NCBI RefSeq assembly: GCF_022549225.1
Contig: NZ_JAKZFD010000003.1
Coordinates: forward strand, 124,001-188,000
DNA from: Pelomonas sp. CA6
Lineage (GTDB): Bacteria > Pseudomonadota > Gammaproteobacteria > Burkholderiales > Burkholderiaceae_C
Length of the DNA: 64,000 bases
Direction of reading: 5' to 3'
Shown in pieces: positions 1 through 8,550 of this stretch (position 1 is the stretch's first letter; the number at the start of each line of letters is the position of its first letter). The notes under the pieces are model-generated. The model saw only the letters and a list, made by a program, of their open reading frames with translations, made no database searches and was not told the origin of the DNA. Both the position numbers and the translations under genes were made by a program.

Positions 1-378
1 TTCGCCGAGGCCGAGGCGCAGCTCAAGCGCATCGGCATGGAGGCCCAGATGAACGAGCTCGCCGGCAACCTGGCGCTCGGCCCTCAGCGCCTGATGGAGA
101 TCGCCCGCGCGCTGTGCTCGGACCCCGCGCTGCTGCTGCTGGACGAGCCGGCCGCCGGTCTGCGCCACAAGGAGAAGCAGGCGCTGGCCGCGGTGCTGCG
201 CCAGCTCAAGGCCGAGGGCATGAGCATCTTGCTGGTGGAACACGACATGGACTTCGTGATGGGCCTGACCGACCGCATCGTCGTGATGGAGTTCGGCACC
301 AAGCTGATCGAGGGCACGCCGGCCGAGGTGCAGGCCAGCCCCGAGGTGCGCGCCGCCTATCTGGGAACCGAGCACTGA
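1..378 (+). CDS. livG: ABC transporter ATP-binding protein, LivG type (5' end outside window)
   Basis: This is the C-terminal 125 residues of an ATPase subunit that powers uptake of branched-chain amino acids or related substrates at the inner membrane. The frame is open from base 1, so the start and Walker A motif lie outside the window. Visible are a degenerate signature region ([16 protein letters not shown], the LivG counterpart of LSGGQ), Walker B ([12 protein letters not shown]) and the H-loop (VEHDMDF). The next gene, livF, follows after 9 bases, the usual order in high-affinity branched-chain amino acid (HAAT) transporter operons. The substrate cannot be read here; urea or short amides remain possible. 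Confidence 0.85.
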   Translation, partial: FAEAEAQLKRIGMEAQMNELAGNLALGPQRLMEIARALCSDPALLLLDEPAAGLRHKEKQALAAVLRQLKAEGMSILLVEHDMDFVMGLTDRIVVMEFGTKLIEGTPAEVQASPEVRAAYLGTEH

Positions 379-387
379 GGTGGTGTG

Positions 388-1116
388 ATGAGCGAATTGC
401 TGAACGTCAAGAATCTGCAGGCCGGCTATGGCCGTGCCGAAGTGCTGACCGGGCTGAACCTACGTCTGCGCCAGGGTGAGGTGGTCACCGTGATCGGGCC
501 CAACGGCGCGGGCAAGAGCACCACGCTGAACGCGCTGATGGGCGTGCTGCCCAGCAAGGGGCAGATCTTCTTCGACGGCGAGGAGCTGTCCTCGCTGGGG
601 CTGGAAGAGCGCGTGATGAAGGGCCTGGCCCTGGTGCCCGAGAAGCGCGAGCTGTTCACGACCATGAGCGTGGAAGACAACCTGGTCCTGGGCGGCTTCC
701 GGCCCATGCGCCTGGGGCAAAGCGACTGGCGCGACGGCCTGGAGCGCGTCTACGAACTCTTCCCGCGCCTGCGCGAGCGGCGCGCCCAGCTCTCCGGCAC
801 GCTGTCCGGCGGCGAGCGGCAGATGCTGGCCGTGGGCCGTGCGCTGATGGCGCGCCCCAAGCTGCTGATGCTGGACGAGCCCAGCCTGGGTCTGGCACCG
901 CTGATCGTCAAGGAGGTGTTCCGCATCGTCGAGCGGCTGCGCGAGGCGGGCGTGTCCATCTTGCTGATCGAGCAGAACGCGCGCGCCGCGCTGGAGGTGG
1001 CCGACTACGGCTATGTGCTGGAGACGGGCGAGATCGCACTGGAAGGCAAGGCCTCCGACCTGGCGCGCGATCCGCGCGTGGTCGAGACTTATCTGGGCGC
1101 AGCCAAGAAGGGCTGA
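388..1116 (+). CDS. livF: ABC transporter ATP-binding protein, LivF type
   Basis: This is the second ATPase of a branched-chain amino-acid-type ABC importer, 242 residues, the normal size for LivF. Walker A is GPNGAGKST near residues 37-45, the signature is LSGGERQ, Walker B is LLMLDEPSLGL, and the H-loop position reads EQN, which is typical of LivF. I chose the ATG at 388; a GTG lies directly before it at 385. It is surely co-transcribed with the preceding livG-type gene. No permease or binding-protein gene follows, so those must lie upstream of the window. Confidence 0.9.
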   Translation: MSELLNVKNLQAGYGRAEVLTGLNLRLRQGEVVTVIGPNGAGKSTTLNALMGVLPSKGQIFFDGEELSSLGLEERVMKGLALVPEKRELFTTMSVEDNLVLGGFRPMRLGQSDWRDGLERVYELFPRLRERRAQLSGTLSGGERQMLAVGRALMARPKLLMLDEPSLGLAPLIVKEVFRIVERLREAGVSILLIEQNARAALEVADYGYVLETGEIALEGKASDLARDPRVVETYLGAAKKG

Positions 1117-1234
1117 GCGGCGCATCCGCGCGCATCACGGCCTGTGCCGTCGATCGCGCGGTCCGTCGCTTCGTGCAGGGCGCCTCGCGGCGTCCGGCCT
1201 ACATTGGGACCGTCGTCATTCCCACGCAGGCCCC

Positions 1235-1777
1235 ATGTCCACCACTCTGTCTCGCCTCTCTCGCGTGCTGTCTCGCGGTCTGCCGATCGGTGCCTGCGTA
1301 CTGGCGCTGAGTGCCTGCGCCGCACCACCGGCCCAGCCCGCGGCCTCCACCCCCGGCCTCGGCGCCGGGGTGGTGGTCAGTCCGCAGGCGAGCAGCGCGG
1401 ACCTCGGCTTGCCCCTCTATCCAGGCGCGCAGGCCTACCGCGAACACAAAGACGACCAACCGGCCGTGAACTTCGGGCTGTGGGGCGGGCAGCTTGGTTT
1501 CAAGCTGGTGATTGCCAAGTACGAGTCCGCGGATTCGCCCGAGCGCGTCGCGCGCTTCTATCGCGAGGCGCTGGACGCCTACGGGCCGGTGCTGGACTGC
1601 GGCGATCCCAAGGCGCCGCGCACCAAGCAGAAAGGCCAGCTCAGCTGCGAGCAAGACCGCCCCGCGTCCGGCGGCAGGCTCTACAAGGCCGGCCGGCCTG
1701 GCAACGTGCGCATCGTCGGGATCGAGCCGCACGGCAGCGGTACGCGCTTTCACCTGATCCGTCTCGAGGGGCCCTGA
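1235..1777 (+). CDS. Putative lipoprotein of unknown function
   Basis: This 180-residue protein starts with a short basic region and a hydrophobic stretch ending in the lipobox LSAC near residue 27, so it should be a lipoprotein. After a Pro/Ala-rich linker it has a domain beginning LGLPLYPGAQAYRE and containing SPERVARFYREALDAYG. This resembles small periplasmic proteins in which a YPGA segment precedes a helix with F-Y-x-x-L. I do not recognise a specific family and assign no function. It stands alone between livF and a ferric-reductase-like gene on the same strand. The frame stays open upstream, but the ATG at 1235 gives the only sensible signal peptide. Confidence 0.7.
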   Translation: MSTTLSRLSRVLSRGLPIGACVLALSACAAPPAQPAASTPGLGAGVVVSPQASSADLGLPLYPGAQAYREHKDDQPAVNFGLWGGQLGFKLVIAKYESADSPERVARFYREALDAYGPVLDCGDPKAPRTKQKGQLSCEQDRPASGGRLYKAGRPGNVRIVGIEPHGSGTRFHLIRLEGP

Positions 1778-1833
1778 ATGTCCGCCTGAGCTGCTCTGGC
1801 TCAGTATCGGCGGGGAGAGGGCTGCCGTAGGAT

Positions 1834-1847
1834 GGGGTCAGGTCTTG
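1834..1847 (+). repeat. 14-base dispersed motif, exact copy 1
   Basis: GGGGTCAGGTCTTG lies in the spacer between the lipoprotein and the ferric-reductase-like gene. The same 14 bases, or their complement, recur exactly at 43178, 52797 and 56037. Confidence 0.75.
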
Positions 1848-1890
1848 CGCATCGCCGCGAGTCGCGACGCGGGAGGCCCTGGAGCGCCCC

Positions 1891-3216
1891 ATGATCCCGC
1901 CGGTATCCCTCTTTCTCCTCGTCCTGCTTCTGGCCTGGGCCGTGAGCCTGCCCCTGATGCCGGCTGCGGTGACCAGCCTGCTGCCCTGGCCGATCTATCT
2001 GCAAGGGCTGTGGCTGAGTGGCGCGCTGGCGATCGCCTGTTTTTCCGCCGCAATGCTGCTGGCCTTGCGCTGGCCCGTGCTCTCGCGGCCGCTGGGCGGG
2101 CTGGACCGCGCCTATCGCATCCACCGCCGCCTGGCGCTGTGGGGAACCGGCCTGGCTTGGCTGCATTACGGGCTCAGGCTGGCGGTGAAGTCGGCGCGTC
2201 GCGCCGGGCTCATCGTCAAGCCCGAAGGCTTCCCCAGCCAAGCGCTGGACCTCTTCGACGCCTGGCACCACAGCGCGAAGGAATGGGCCGAGTGGGCCTT
2301 GTTCATCGCGCTGGGGTTGGTGCTGCTGGCGCTGTGGCGGCGCGTGCCCTACCGGCTCTTTGCGCGTCTGCACCGGCTGATGCCGCTGGTCTATCTGGCC
2401 TGGGTCTACCACGCGCTGGTGTTCATGCCCGCCGCCTGGTGGCGGGCGCCCATGGGCGTGCTGCTGGCGCTGCTGATGCTGGCCGGTGCCGCGGCGGCCT
2501 TGCTGTCATTGGCCGGGCTGATCGGTCGCCGCCGTCGCGTGGCCGCGACCGTCAATGGATTGCGCGACCGCGGTGACGGCGTGCTGGAGCTGAGCCTGGA
2601 TGTGCCGGCGGGATGGCCTGGGCATCGCAGCGGGCAATTCGCGCTGTTATGCCTGGACGCCCGCGAAGGCGCCCATCCCTTCACCATTGCCTCGGCCTGG
2701 GCGCCGCGGCCCGATGGCGGCGGGGAGCTGCGCTTTGGCATCAAGGCGCTGGGCGATTTCACCCGCGGGCTGGCGCGTCGCATCGCGGCCGGCGACGCGG
2801 CCTGGGTCGAAGGCCCCTACGGCCTTTTCGTGTTCGACGACCGCCGGCCGCGCCAGATCTGGATCGGCGCCGGTATCGGCATGACGCCGTTCCTCGCGCG
2901 CATGCGTGCGTTGGCTCAGCAGGGCGGCACGCGCCAGCCCGTCAGCCTCTACTACTGCACGGCGACGCTGGAGCCCAACTGGCTGGAGGACTTTCTCTCG
3001 CTGGCCCATGCCGCCGGCGTCGAACTGCATGTGGTGCGCAGCGCCTGGGGTCAGCGGCTGGACGCTGTCCAGCTGATGCGCGAGCAGCCCGACTGGCGCC
3101 ATGCCGGCATCTGGTTCTGCGGTCCGGCGCGCTTTGGCGAAAGCCTGAAGGCCGAGCTGGTGCATGCGGGCCTGGACCCGCAGGACTTCCACCAGGAAGC
3201 CTTCGAATTCCGCTGA
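1891..3216 (+). CDS. Ferric-reductase-like membrane flavocytochrome
   Basis: This 441-residue protein has the ferric reductase/NADPH oxidase layout. The N-terminal half (about 1-215) holds several hydrophobic segments with paired histidines (HRRLALWGTGLAWLH and HRLMPLVYLAWVYH) that could bind two b-type haems. The C-terminal half is an FNR-like module with a flavin-site segment (HPFTIAS, about residues 267-273) and a pyridine nucleotide motif (GAGIGMTPFLARM). Electrons would pass from cytoplasmic NAD(P)H through FAD and haem across the inner membrane. The acceptor (Fe3+, Cu2+ or oxygen) cannot be told from sequence. It converges with the epimerase gene, with only 16 bases between them. Confidence 0.85.
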   Translation: MIPPVSLFLLVLLLAWAVSLPLMPAAVTSLLPWPIYLQGLWLSGALAIACFSAAMLLALRWPVLSRPLGGLDRAYRIHRRLALWGTGLAWLHYGLRLAVKSARRAGLIVKPEGFPSQALDLFDAWHHSAKEWAEWALFIALGLVLLALWRRVPYRLFARLHRLMPLVYLAWVYHALVFMPAAWWRAPMGVLLALLMLAGAAAALLSLAGLIGRRRRVAATVNGLRDRGDGVLELSLDVPAGWPGHRSGQFALLCLDAREGAHPFTIASAWAPRPDGGGELRFGIKALGDFTRGLARRIAAGDAAWVEGPYGLFVFDDRRPRQIWIGAGIGMTPFLARMRALAQQGGTRQPVSLYYCTATLEPNWLEDFLSLAHAAGVELHVVRSAWGQRLDAVQLMREQPDWRHAGIWFCGPARFGESLKAELVHAGLDPQDFHQEAFEFR

Positions 3217-3232
3217 GTCCGGGGCAGGGCGC

Positions 3233-4180
3233 TCAGAAGCCCCAGGCGAAGGGATCGGTCGGGTCCAGCACCAGCGTGGCGTCCAGATTCACATGGGCAC
3301 GGCCAGTGAGCGTGACGACGACGGCGCCTTCCGGCGCGTCGGCATTGGCTGGGCGGTAGCTGGCCTCGAACACGCTGCCTATGCTGCTTTCCTGCCGCCA
3401 CGGCTGGCCGGGTGCCAGCTTGCCATCGGCGGCCAGGCAGGCGAGCTTGGCGCTGGTGCCGGTGCCGCAGGGACTGCGGTCATAGGCCTTGCCGGGGCAG
3501 AGTACGAAGTTGCGGCCCTGGTTGTCCGCCGATTGCGGCGGGCCCAGCAGCTCGATGTGGTCAATCTCGGCGCCGTCGGCGCCGCACAGGCCCTGGGCCC
3601 GCAGCGCCTGGCGCAGGGCCCAGGCGGTCTCGGTGAGATGTTCCGCATGGGCCTTGTCCAGCGTCAACCCATGGTCCTCGCAGAGGAAGAACCAGTTGCC
3701 GCCCCAGGCGATGTCGCCGTGCAGCGTGCGCTCGCCCAACCGCACGGGCACCCGCCGCGCCAGCCGGTAGGCCGGCACGTTGGTGATGCTGACGCGGCCG
3801 TCGGCGTGCAGCTCGGCGCTGATGCGGCCCACCGGCGTCTCGATGCGATGCCAGCCCGGCGCGATGCGCCCCAGGTGGGCCAGGGTTGCGACCAGGCCGA
3901 TGCTGCCGTGGCCGCACATGCCCAGATAGCCGACGTTGTTGAAGAAGATCACGCCAGCGCTGCTGTCCGGCTCGGCCGGCTCGCACAGCAGCGCGCCGAC
4001 GACGACGTCCGAGCCGCGCGGCTCGTTGACCAGCGCGCGGCGCCAGGCGTCGTGGTCGCGCTTCAGCCGCTCCAGGCGCTCGGCCATGGAGCCTGCGCCC
4101 AGGTCGGGGCCGCCGCTGATGAGGATGCGGGTGGGTTCGCCCCCGGTGTGGGAGTCGATGATGCGGGCAGGGGTGTTCAT
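3233..4180 (-). CDS. 4-hydroxyproline 2-epimerase / proline racemase family protein
   Basis: This 315-residue enzyme of the proline racemase family interconverts trans-4-hydroxy-L-proline and cis-4-hydroxy-D-proline (or related substrates) with two active-site cysteines. Both are present: Cys89 in GMCGHGSIG and Cys238 in [13 protein letters not shown]. Having two cysteines argues for an epimerase or racemase and against a 3-hydroxyproline dehydratase, which carries Thr at the second position. The start overlaps the stop of the upstream GntR gene by 4 bases, so the two are translationally coupled. The usual partners, D-hydroxyproline oxidase and downstream deaminase/dehydrogenase genes, are not nearby. 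Confidence 0.88.
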   Translation of the reverse strand: MNTPARIIDSHTGGEPTRILISGGPDLGAGSMAERLERLKRDHDAWRRALVNEPRGSDVVVGALLCEPAEPDSSAGVIFFNNVGYLGMCGHGSIGLVATLAHLGRIAPGWHRIETPVGRISAELHADGRVSITNVPAYRLARRVPVRLGERTLHGDIAWGGNWFFLCEDHGLTLDKAHAEHLTETAWALRQALRAQGLCGADGAEIDHIELLGPPQSADNQGRNFVLCPGKAYDRSPCGTGTSAKLACLAADGKLAPGQPWRQESSIGSVFEASYRPANADAPEGAVVVTLTGRAHVNLDATLVLDPTDPFAWGF

Positions 4181-4854
4181 TCGATGACCTTCAGCACGAA
4201 GCGGCGCAGTTCGTCCAGCAGCTCATGGGCTCGCTGCTGGGCCACGACTGGATCGCCGGCGACGATGGCGGCGGCCAGGGCCTGGTGCAACGCGGCGCCG
4301 CGCCCCATGTCGCCGTGATGCTGGTGCGCATACCAGAAGCGGCGGCACTGGATGACCATGGGCAGGATGGCGGCCGTGGCGAAGCGGTTGCGGCTGGCGG
4401 CATGGATCTGGCGGTCCAGCGCCTGGTCGGCGGCCATGTAGGCATCCAGGTCGTCGGCCTGTGCGGCGTCGGCCATGCGCTGGGCGCAGGCCAGCATCGC
4501 CTCGCGCTGTGGCGGCGTGGCGCGCCGGGCCGCAGCGCCGGCGATCACGCATTCCAGCGCGCGCCGCGCCTCCAGCAGATCCAGCTGCTCGTCAAGCCGG
4601 ATCTCGCTGACCAGCATGCCGCGCCGCGGCAGCTGCACGATCAGCCCGGCGGCGACGAGGCGCATCAGCGCCTCGCGCGTCGGCGTGCGCCCCAGGCCCA
4701 CCGACTCGATCACCTCCGCTTCGACGATGGGCGCGCCGGGGCGCAGCTTCAGCGTGGCGATCTGGGTCTCGATCGCGTCATGGGCCTGGTCCGCCAGGCG
4801 TCGGCCGTGGGACAAGGCGTCCCGGCCAACGGGCTCGGGCAAGGCTGCAGGCAT
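4177..4854 (-). CDS. GntR-family (FadR/FCD subfamily) transcriptional regulator
   Basis: This 225-residue regulator has an N-terminal winged helix (about 20-85, including [21 protein letters not shown] and the wing RRGMLVSEI). Its C-terminal all-helical FCD effector domain has metal-ligand-like positions (DRQIH, then HQALAAAI). FCD regulators usually sense organic acids or amino-acid breakdown products. Coupling to the epimerase suggests it senses hydroxyproline or a product of it. The start codon lies next to a perfect 16-base palindrome at 4856-4871, a good candidate for autoregulation. There is no clear Shine-Dalgarno sequence; the leader is very AT-rich in an otherwise GC-rich region. Confidence 0.88.
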   Translation of the reverse strand: MPAALPEPVGRDALSHGRRLADQAHDAIETQIATLKLRPGAPIVEAEVIESVGLGRTPTREALMRLVAAGLIVQLPRRGMLVSEIRLDEQLDLLEARRALECVIAGAAARRATPPQREAMLACAQRMADAAQADDLDAYMAADQALDRQIHAASRNRFATAAILPMVIQCRRFWYAHQHHGDMGRGAALHQALAAAIVAGDPVVAQQRAHELLDELRRFVLKVIE

Positions 4855-4855
4855 G

Positions 4856-4871
4856 GATAAATATATTTATC
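4856..4871. promoter_or_regulatory. Perfect 16-base palindrome, candidate GntR operator
   Basis: GATAAATATATTTATC is a perfect dyad directly before the GntR start codon on the minus strand. It is nearly all A/T in a region of very high GC. Its size and symmetry fit a dimeric regulator, and blocking this site would cover the translation start and the minus-strand promoter region. Confidence 0.6.
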
Positions 4872-4982
4872 GAATATTTGCCCACTCTATGGATTGAAAT
4901 TCCGCCCGTCAACCCCATATACGGCGGGCTTGGTCCTCGGGGAGCGTCGCATGGCACAAGCGGCGGGCCTGGGGCCGGGCCT

Positions 4983-4988
4983 TACAAT
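4983..4988 (+). promoter_or_regulatory. Candidate -10 box for yajC
   Basis: TACAAT fits a sigma70 -10 hexamer and lies 59 bases before the yajC start. No convincing -35 box is seen at the right distance. Confidence 0.4.
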
Positions 4989-5047
4989 CAAAAGTTCGTT
5001 CGTCCGCGGTCCGGAGGCACCGGATGCGGCAAATTGCAGAGGACTCC

Positions 5048-5365
5048 ATGTTTATTTCCAACGCTTACGCACAGGCCGCCGCGCCTGCGGCCGATTCCGG
5101 GCTGCTCGGCATGCTGCCGCTGGTGCTGATGTTCGTGGTGCTGTACTTCGTGATGATCCGGCCCCAGATGAAGCGCCAGAAGGAGCACAAGGCCATGATC
5201 GAAGCCCTGGGCAAGGGCGATGAGGTCGTGACCGCCGGCGGCCTGCTGGGCAAGGTCAGCAAGATGGGCGAGAGCTACCTGAGCCTGGAGATCGCCAATG
5301 GCGTGGAGATCCAGGTGCAGCGTTCCGCCGTGGTCCAGGTGCTGCCCAAGGGCAGCATCAAGTAA
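5048..5365 (+). CDS. yajC: Preprotein translocase subunit YajC
   Basis: YajC is a small single-span inner-membrane protein that joins the SecDF complex and assists Sec-dependent export. The 105 residues match the usual size. An Ala-rich N-terminus (FISNAYAQAAAP) leads into one membrane segment (MLPLVLMFVVLYFVMIRPQ) and the family's IRPQMKRQKEHKAM cytoplasmic start. I chose the ATG at 5048 and not an in-frame codon 24 bases upstream, because MFISNAYAQ is the family's usual start. It precedes secD and secF. Queuine genes (tgt, queA), often found upstream, are absent here. Confidence 0.95.
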   Translation: MFISNAYAQAAAPAADSGLLGMLPLVLMFVVLYFVMIRPQMKRQKEHKAMIEALGKGDEVVTAGGLLGKVSKMGESYLSLEIANGVEIQVQRSAVVQVLPKGSIK

Positions 5366-5371
5366 AGAACC

Positions 5372-5398
5372 CGACTCCGGCGCATGGCGCCGGAGTCG
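5372..5398 (+). terminator. Perfect 12-bp hairpin after yajC
   Basis: Arms 5372-5383 and 5387-5398 (CGACTCCGGCGC and its complement) are perfectly paired around a 3-base ATG loop, starting 6 bases after the yajC stop. No T-run follows, so it may be a 3' stabilising stem, or act together with the next hairpin. Confidence 0.55.
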
Positions 5399-5402
5399 CC
5401 TG

Positions 5403-5437
5403 CACCCGGTCGTGGCGAACATGGCCGGGTGATTTTT
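5403..5437 (+). terminator. Candidate Rho-independent terminator or attenuator between yajC and secD
   Basis: CACCCGG (5403-5409) pairs with CCGGGTG (5425-5431) and is followed by ATTTTT. The 7-bp stem, 15-base loop and T-run make a plausible but modest terminator inside what is normally one operon. It could set the ratio of YajC to SecDF. Confidence 0.5.
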
Positions 5438-5561
5438 CAGGTGACCGGCTTCCCGGGGTGGTCGACGAGGCCGCTGCCGGGGGCTCCGACGGGAGGTCGC
5501 CGCCATCGGCGCGATCGTCGTCTGGGCCGGCACCGTCCCGAGGTTTCCCGAGGATGCCTTC

Positions 5562-7442
5562 ATGAACCGTTATCCGCTGTGGAAGTACGCGCTGCTGCTG
5601 GTCGCGCTGCTGGTCGGATTCATCTATACCCTGCCCAACCTGTTCGGCGAGGCGCCTGCGGTGCAGGTGTCCAGCGCCAAGGTCACCGTCAAGATCGACG
5701 CGGCGCTGCGCGAGCGCGTGCAGAAGACGCTCAGCGACGGCGGCATCCAGGCGGACTTCGTCCAGCTCGAGACCAATTCGGTCCGCGCACGTTTTCAGGA
5801 TACCGACACCCAGATCCGCGCCAAGGACCTGATCAGCAAGACGCTGAACCCCGATCCGAGCGAGCCGACCTATATCGTCGCGCTGAACCTGGTGTCGCGT
5901 TCGCCGCAATGGCTGGCCTCGCTGCATGCCTTCCCGATGTATCTGGGTCTGGACCTGCGCGGCGGCGTGCATTTCCTGATGCAGGTGGACATGAAGGCGG
6001 CGCTGACCAAGAAGGCGGATGCGCTGGTCGGCGATGTGCGCACCATGCTGCGCGACAAGAACCTGCGCCATGCCGGCATCAGCCGTGATGGCAACAACGT
6101 GGTCGTCGCCTTCCGCGAGGCGGACACGCGCCAGAAAGCCCAGGCCGTGCTGCGCGACCAACTGCCCGATGTCGTGTGGACGCCGGTCGGCGACGGCGCG
6201 GAGCTGCGCCTGATCGGCGCGCTGAAGCCGCAATCGCTGGTCGCGGTGCAGGAAGCGGCGCTGAAGCAGAACATCACCACGCTGCACAACCGCGTCAACG
6301 AGCTGGGCGTGGCCGAGCCGGTGATCCAGCAGCAGGGCCTGGACCGCGTGGTCGTGCAGCTGCCTGGCGTGCAGGACACGGCCAAGGCCAAGGACATCAT
6401 CGGCCGCACCGCGACGCTGGAACTGCGCATGGTGGACGAGAGCACCGAGGCGCAGGCCGCGCTGACCGGCCAGGGGCCGGTGCCCTTCGGCTCCGAGCGT
6501 TACAGCGAGAAGAACGGCGCCCCCATCATCGTCAAGCGCCAGGTCGTGCTGACCGGCGACAGCCTGAACGACGCCCAGCCCGGCTTCGACGACAACCACA
6601 ACCCGGCCGTGCACCTGACCGTCGACGCCAAGGGCGCGCGGATCATGAAGGATGTCTCGCGCGAGAACATCGGCAAGCGCATGGCCATCATCCTGTTCGA
6701 AAAGGGCAAGGGCGAGGTGGTCACCGCGCCCAGCATCCGCGGCGAGCTGGGCAACCGCTTCCAGATCTCCGGCGCGATGAGCACGCAGGAGGCCAGTGAC
6801 ACCGCACTGCTGCTGCGCGCCGGCTCGCTGGCGGCGCCGATGGAGATCATCGAGGAGCGCACCATCGGCCCCAGCCTGGGCGCCGAGAACATCGACAAGG
6901 GCATCGCGTCGGTGAAGTGGGGCTTCATCGCGGTGGCCGTGTTCATGTGCCTGTACTACATGCTCTTCGGCCTGTTCTCCGCGCTCGCCCTGGGCTTCAA
7001 CCTGCTGCTGCTGATCGCGGTGCTGTCCATGCTGCAAGCCACGCTGACGCTGCCGGGCATCGCGGCGATTGCGCTGGTGCTGGGCATGGCGATCGACGCC
7101 AACGTGCTGATCAACGAGCGCATCCGCGAGGAACTGCGCGCCGGGCTGTCGCCGCAGCAGGCCATCCACGCCGGCTACGAGCGTGCCTTTGCCACCATCC
7201 TGGACTCCAACGTCACCACGCTGACCGCCGGCGTGGCGTTGCTGGCCTTCGGTTCGGGCCCGGTGAAGGCGTTCGCCGTCGTGCACTGCCTGGGCATCCT
7301 GACCTCCATGCTGTCGTCGGTGATGTTCTCGCGCGCGCTGGCCAACCTCTGGTACGGCCGCCGCAAGCGCCTCAAGAGCCTGTCCATCGGCACCGTCTGG
7401 AAGCCCGCCCCCGAGGCCGGTCAGGCGCCTGAAGCCCAGTAA
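5562..7442 (+). CDS. secD: Protein translocase subunit SecD
   Basis: SecD is the larger half of the SecDF RND-type motor that uses the proton gradient to pull exported proteins through SecYEG. The 626 residues match proteobacterial SecD. There is an N-terminal membrane segment (about 7-26), a long periplasmic part with the SecD signature GLDLRGGVHFLMQVD (about 128-142), and a C-terminal block of membrane helices including LGMAIDANVLINERIREEL, which carries the conserved acidic residue of the proton path. secF follows after 20 bases. The 196-base gap to yajC is longer than usual and holds two hairpins. Confidence 0.96.
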   Translation: MNRYPLWKYALLLVALLVGFIYTLPNLFGEAPAVQVSSAKVTVKIDAALRERVQKTLSDGGIQADFVQLETNSVRARFQDTDTQIRAKDLISKTLNPDPSEPTYIVALNLVSRSPQWLASLHAFPMYLGLDLRGGVHFLMQVDMKAALTKKADALVGDVRTMLRDKNLRHAGISRDGNNVVVAFREADTRQKAQAVLRDQLPDVVWTPVGDGAELRLIGALKPQSLVAVQEAALKQNITTLHNRVNELGVAEPVIQQQGLDRVVVQLPGVQDTAKAKDIIGRTATLELRMVDESTEAQAALTGQGPVPFGSERYSEKNGAPIIVKRQVVLTGDSLNDAQPGFDDNHNPAVHLTVDAKGARIMKDVSRENIGKRMAIILFEKGKGEVVTAPSIRGELGNRFQISGAMSTQEASDTALLLRAGSLAAPMEIIEERTIGPSLGAENIDKGIASVKWGFIAVAVFMCLYYMLFGLFSALALGFNLLLLIAVLSMLQATLTLPGIAAIALVLGMAIDANVLINERIREELRAGLSPQQAIHAGYERAFATILDSNVTTLTAGVALLAFGSGPVKAFAVVHCLGILTSMLSSVMFSRALANLWYGRRKRLKSLSIGTVWKPAPEAGQAPEAQ

Positions 7443-7462
7443 GACCAGAGCAGAAACACATC

Positions 7463-8494
7463 ATGGAATTCTTCCGAATCAAACGGGACTACCCGTTCAT
7501 GAAGTACGCGTTGGTCTTCAACGTGGTGTCCTTCCTCACCTTCGCTGTGGCCGTGTTCTTCCTCGTCACGCGAGGGCTGCATTTCTCGATCGAGTTCACC
7601 GGCGGCACGGTGATCGAGGTCGAGTACGCGCAGACCGCCGACATCGAGAAGACCCGCCACACCGTCGAGAAGATGGGCTTTGGCGAGGTGCTGGTGCAGA
7701 ACTTCGGCACCTCGCGCGACGTGATGGTGCGGCTGCCGCTGCGTGGCGAGGTCAAGCAGGCCGAGGTGGTGGATGGCGTGTTCGCCGCGCTGTGCAAGGC
7801 CGAGAACGGCCAGGTTTCGCAGCGTCAGATGGTCAGCGACAAGGGCGAGGCCATCAGCAAGCAGGTCTGCCTCGCCGGCGAGGCCGAGCCGGTCAAGCTC
7901 TCGCGCAGCGAGTTCGTCGGCCCCTCGGTGGGCGCCGAGCTGGCGCGCGACGCGGCCTGGGCCCTGGGGTTCACCGTGATCGGCATCATGATCTACCTGG
8001 CTTTCCGCTTCGAGTGGAAGTTCGCGGTGGCCGGCATCATCGCCAACCTGCATGACGTGGTCATCATCCTGGGCTTCTTCGCCTTCTTCCAGTGGGAGTT
8101 CTCGCTGGCGGTGCTGGCGGCGGTGCTGGCGGTGCTGGGCTATTCGGTGAACGAGTCGGTGGTGATCTTTGATCGCGTGCGCGAGGCCTTCCGCAAGTAC
8201 CGCAAGCTGGACACGCCGCAGGTGATCGACCATGCGATCACCTCGACGATGAGCCGCACCATCATCACCCACGGTTCGACGCAGATGATGGTGCTGTCCA
8301 TGCTGCTGTTCGGCGGCCAGACCCTGCATTACTTCGCGGTGGCGCTGACCATCGGCATCCTGTTCGGCATCTACTCCTCGGTCTTCGTGGCCGCGGCGAT
8401 CGCGATGTGGCTGGGCGTCAAGCGCGAAGACCTGGTCAAGCAGTCCGTCAAGCGCGAGGACCCCGACGATCCCAACGCCGGCGCGGTGGTTTAA
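7463..8494 (+). CDS. secF: Protein translocase subunit SecF
   Basis: SecF pairs with SecD in the inner membrane. The 343 residues include an N-terminal membrane segment, the FSIEFTGGTVIEVEY motif, and a C-terminal bundle with LGYSVNESVVIFDRVRE, the SecF counterpart of the SecD proton-path helix. The tail after the last helix is charged (KREDLVKQSVKREDPDD) and slightly longer than in short SecF proteins. The next gene, a DUF1631 protein, starts 56 bases on; I see no terminator between them. Confidence 0.96.
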   Translation: MEFFRIKRDYPFMKYALVFNVVSFLTFAVAVFFLVTRGLHFSIEFTGGTVIEVEYAQTADIEKTRHTVEKMGFGEVLVQNFGTSRDVMVRLPLRGEVKQAEVVDGVFAALCKAENGQVSQRQMVSDKGEAISKQVCLAGEAEPVKLSRSEFVGPSVGAELARDAAWALGFTVIGIMIYLAFRFEWKFAVAGIIANLHDVVIILGFFAFFQWEFSLAVLAAVLAVLGYSVNESVVIFDRVREAFRKYRKLDTPQVIDHAITSTMSRTIITHGSTQMMVLSMLLFGGQTLHYFAVALTIGILFGIYSSVFVAAAIAMWLGVKREDLVKQSVKREDPDDPNAGAVV

Positions 8495-8550
8495 TCGGTC
8501 CATCACTTGCTCTGCCGCAGCGCTGATCGCCGACGCCGGACGCCCTGACC

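Noticed and set aside
1786-1804. 6-bp hairpin after the first lipoprotein gene
   Set aside because: CTGAGC/GCTCAG with a 7-base loop and no T-run is too weak to call a terminator.
5358-7286. 642-codon open frame on the minus strand over secD
   Set aside because: secD on the plus strand has all family signatures; this frame is a shadow.
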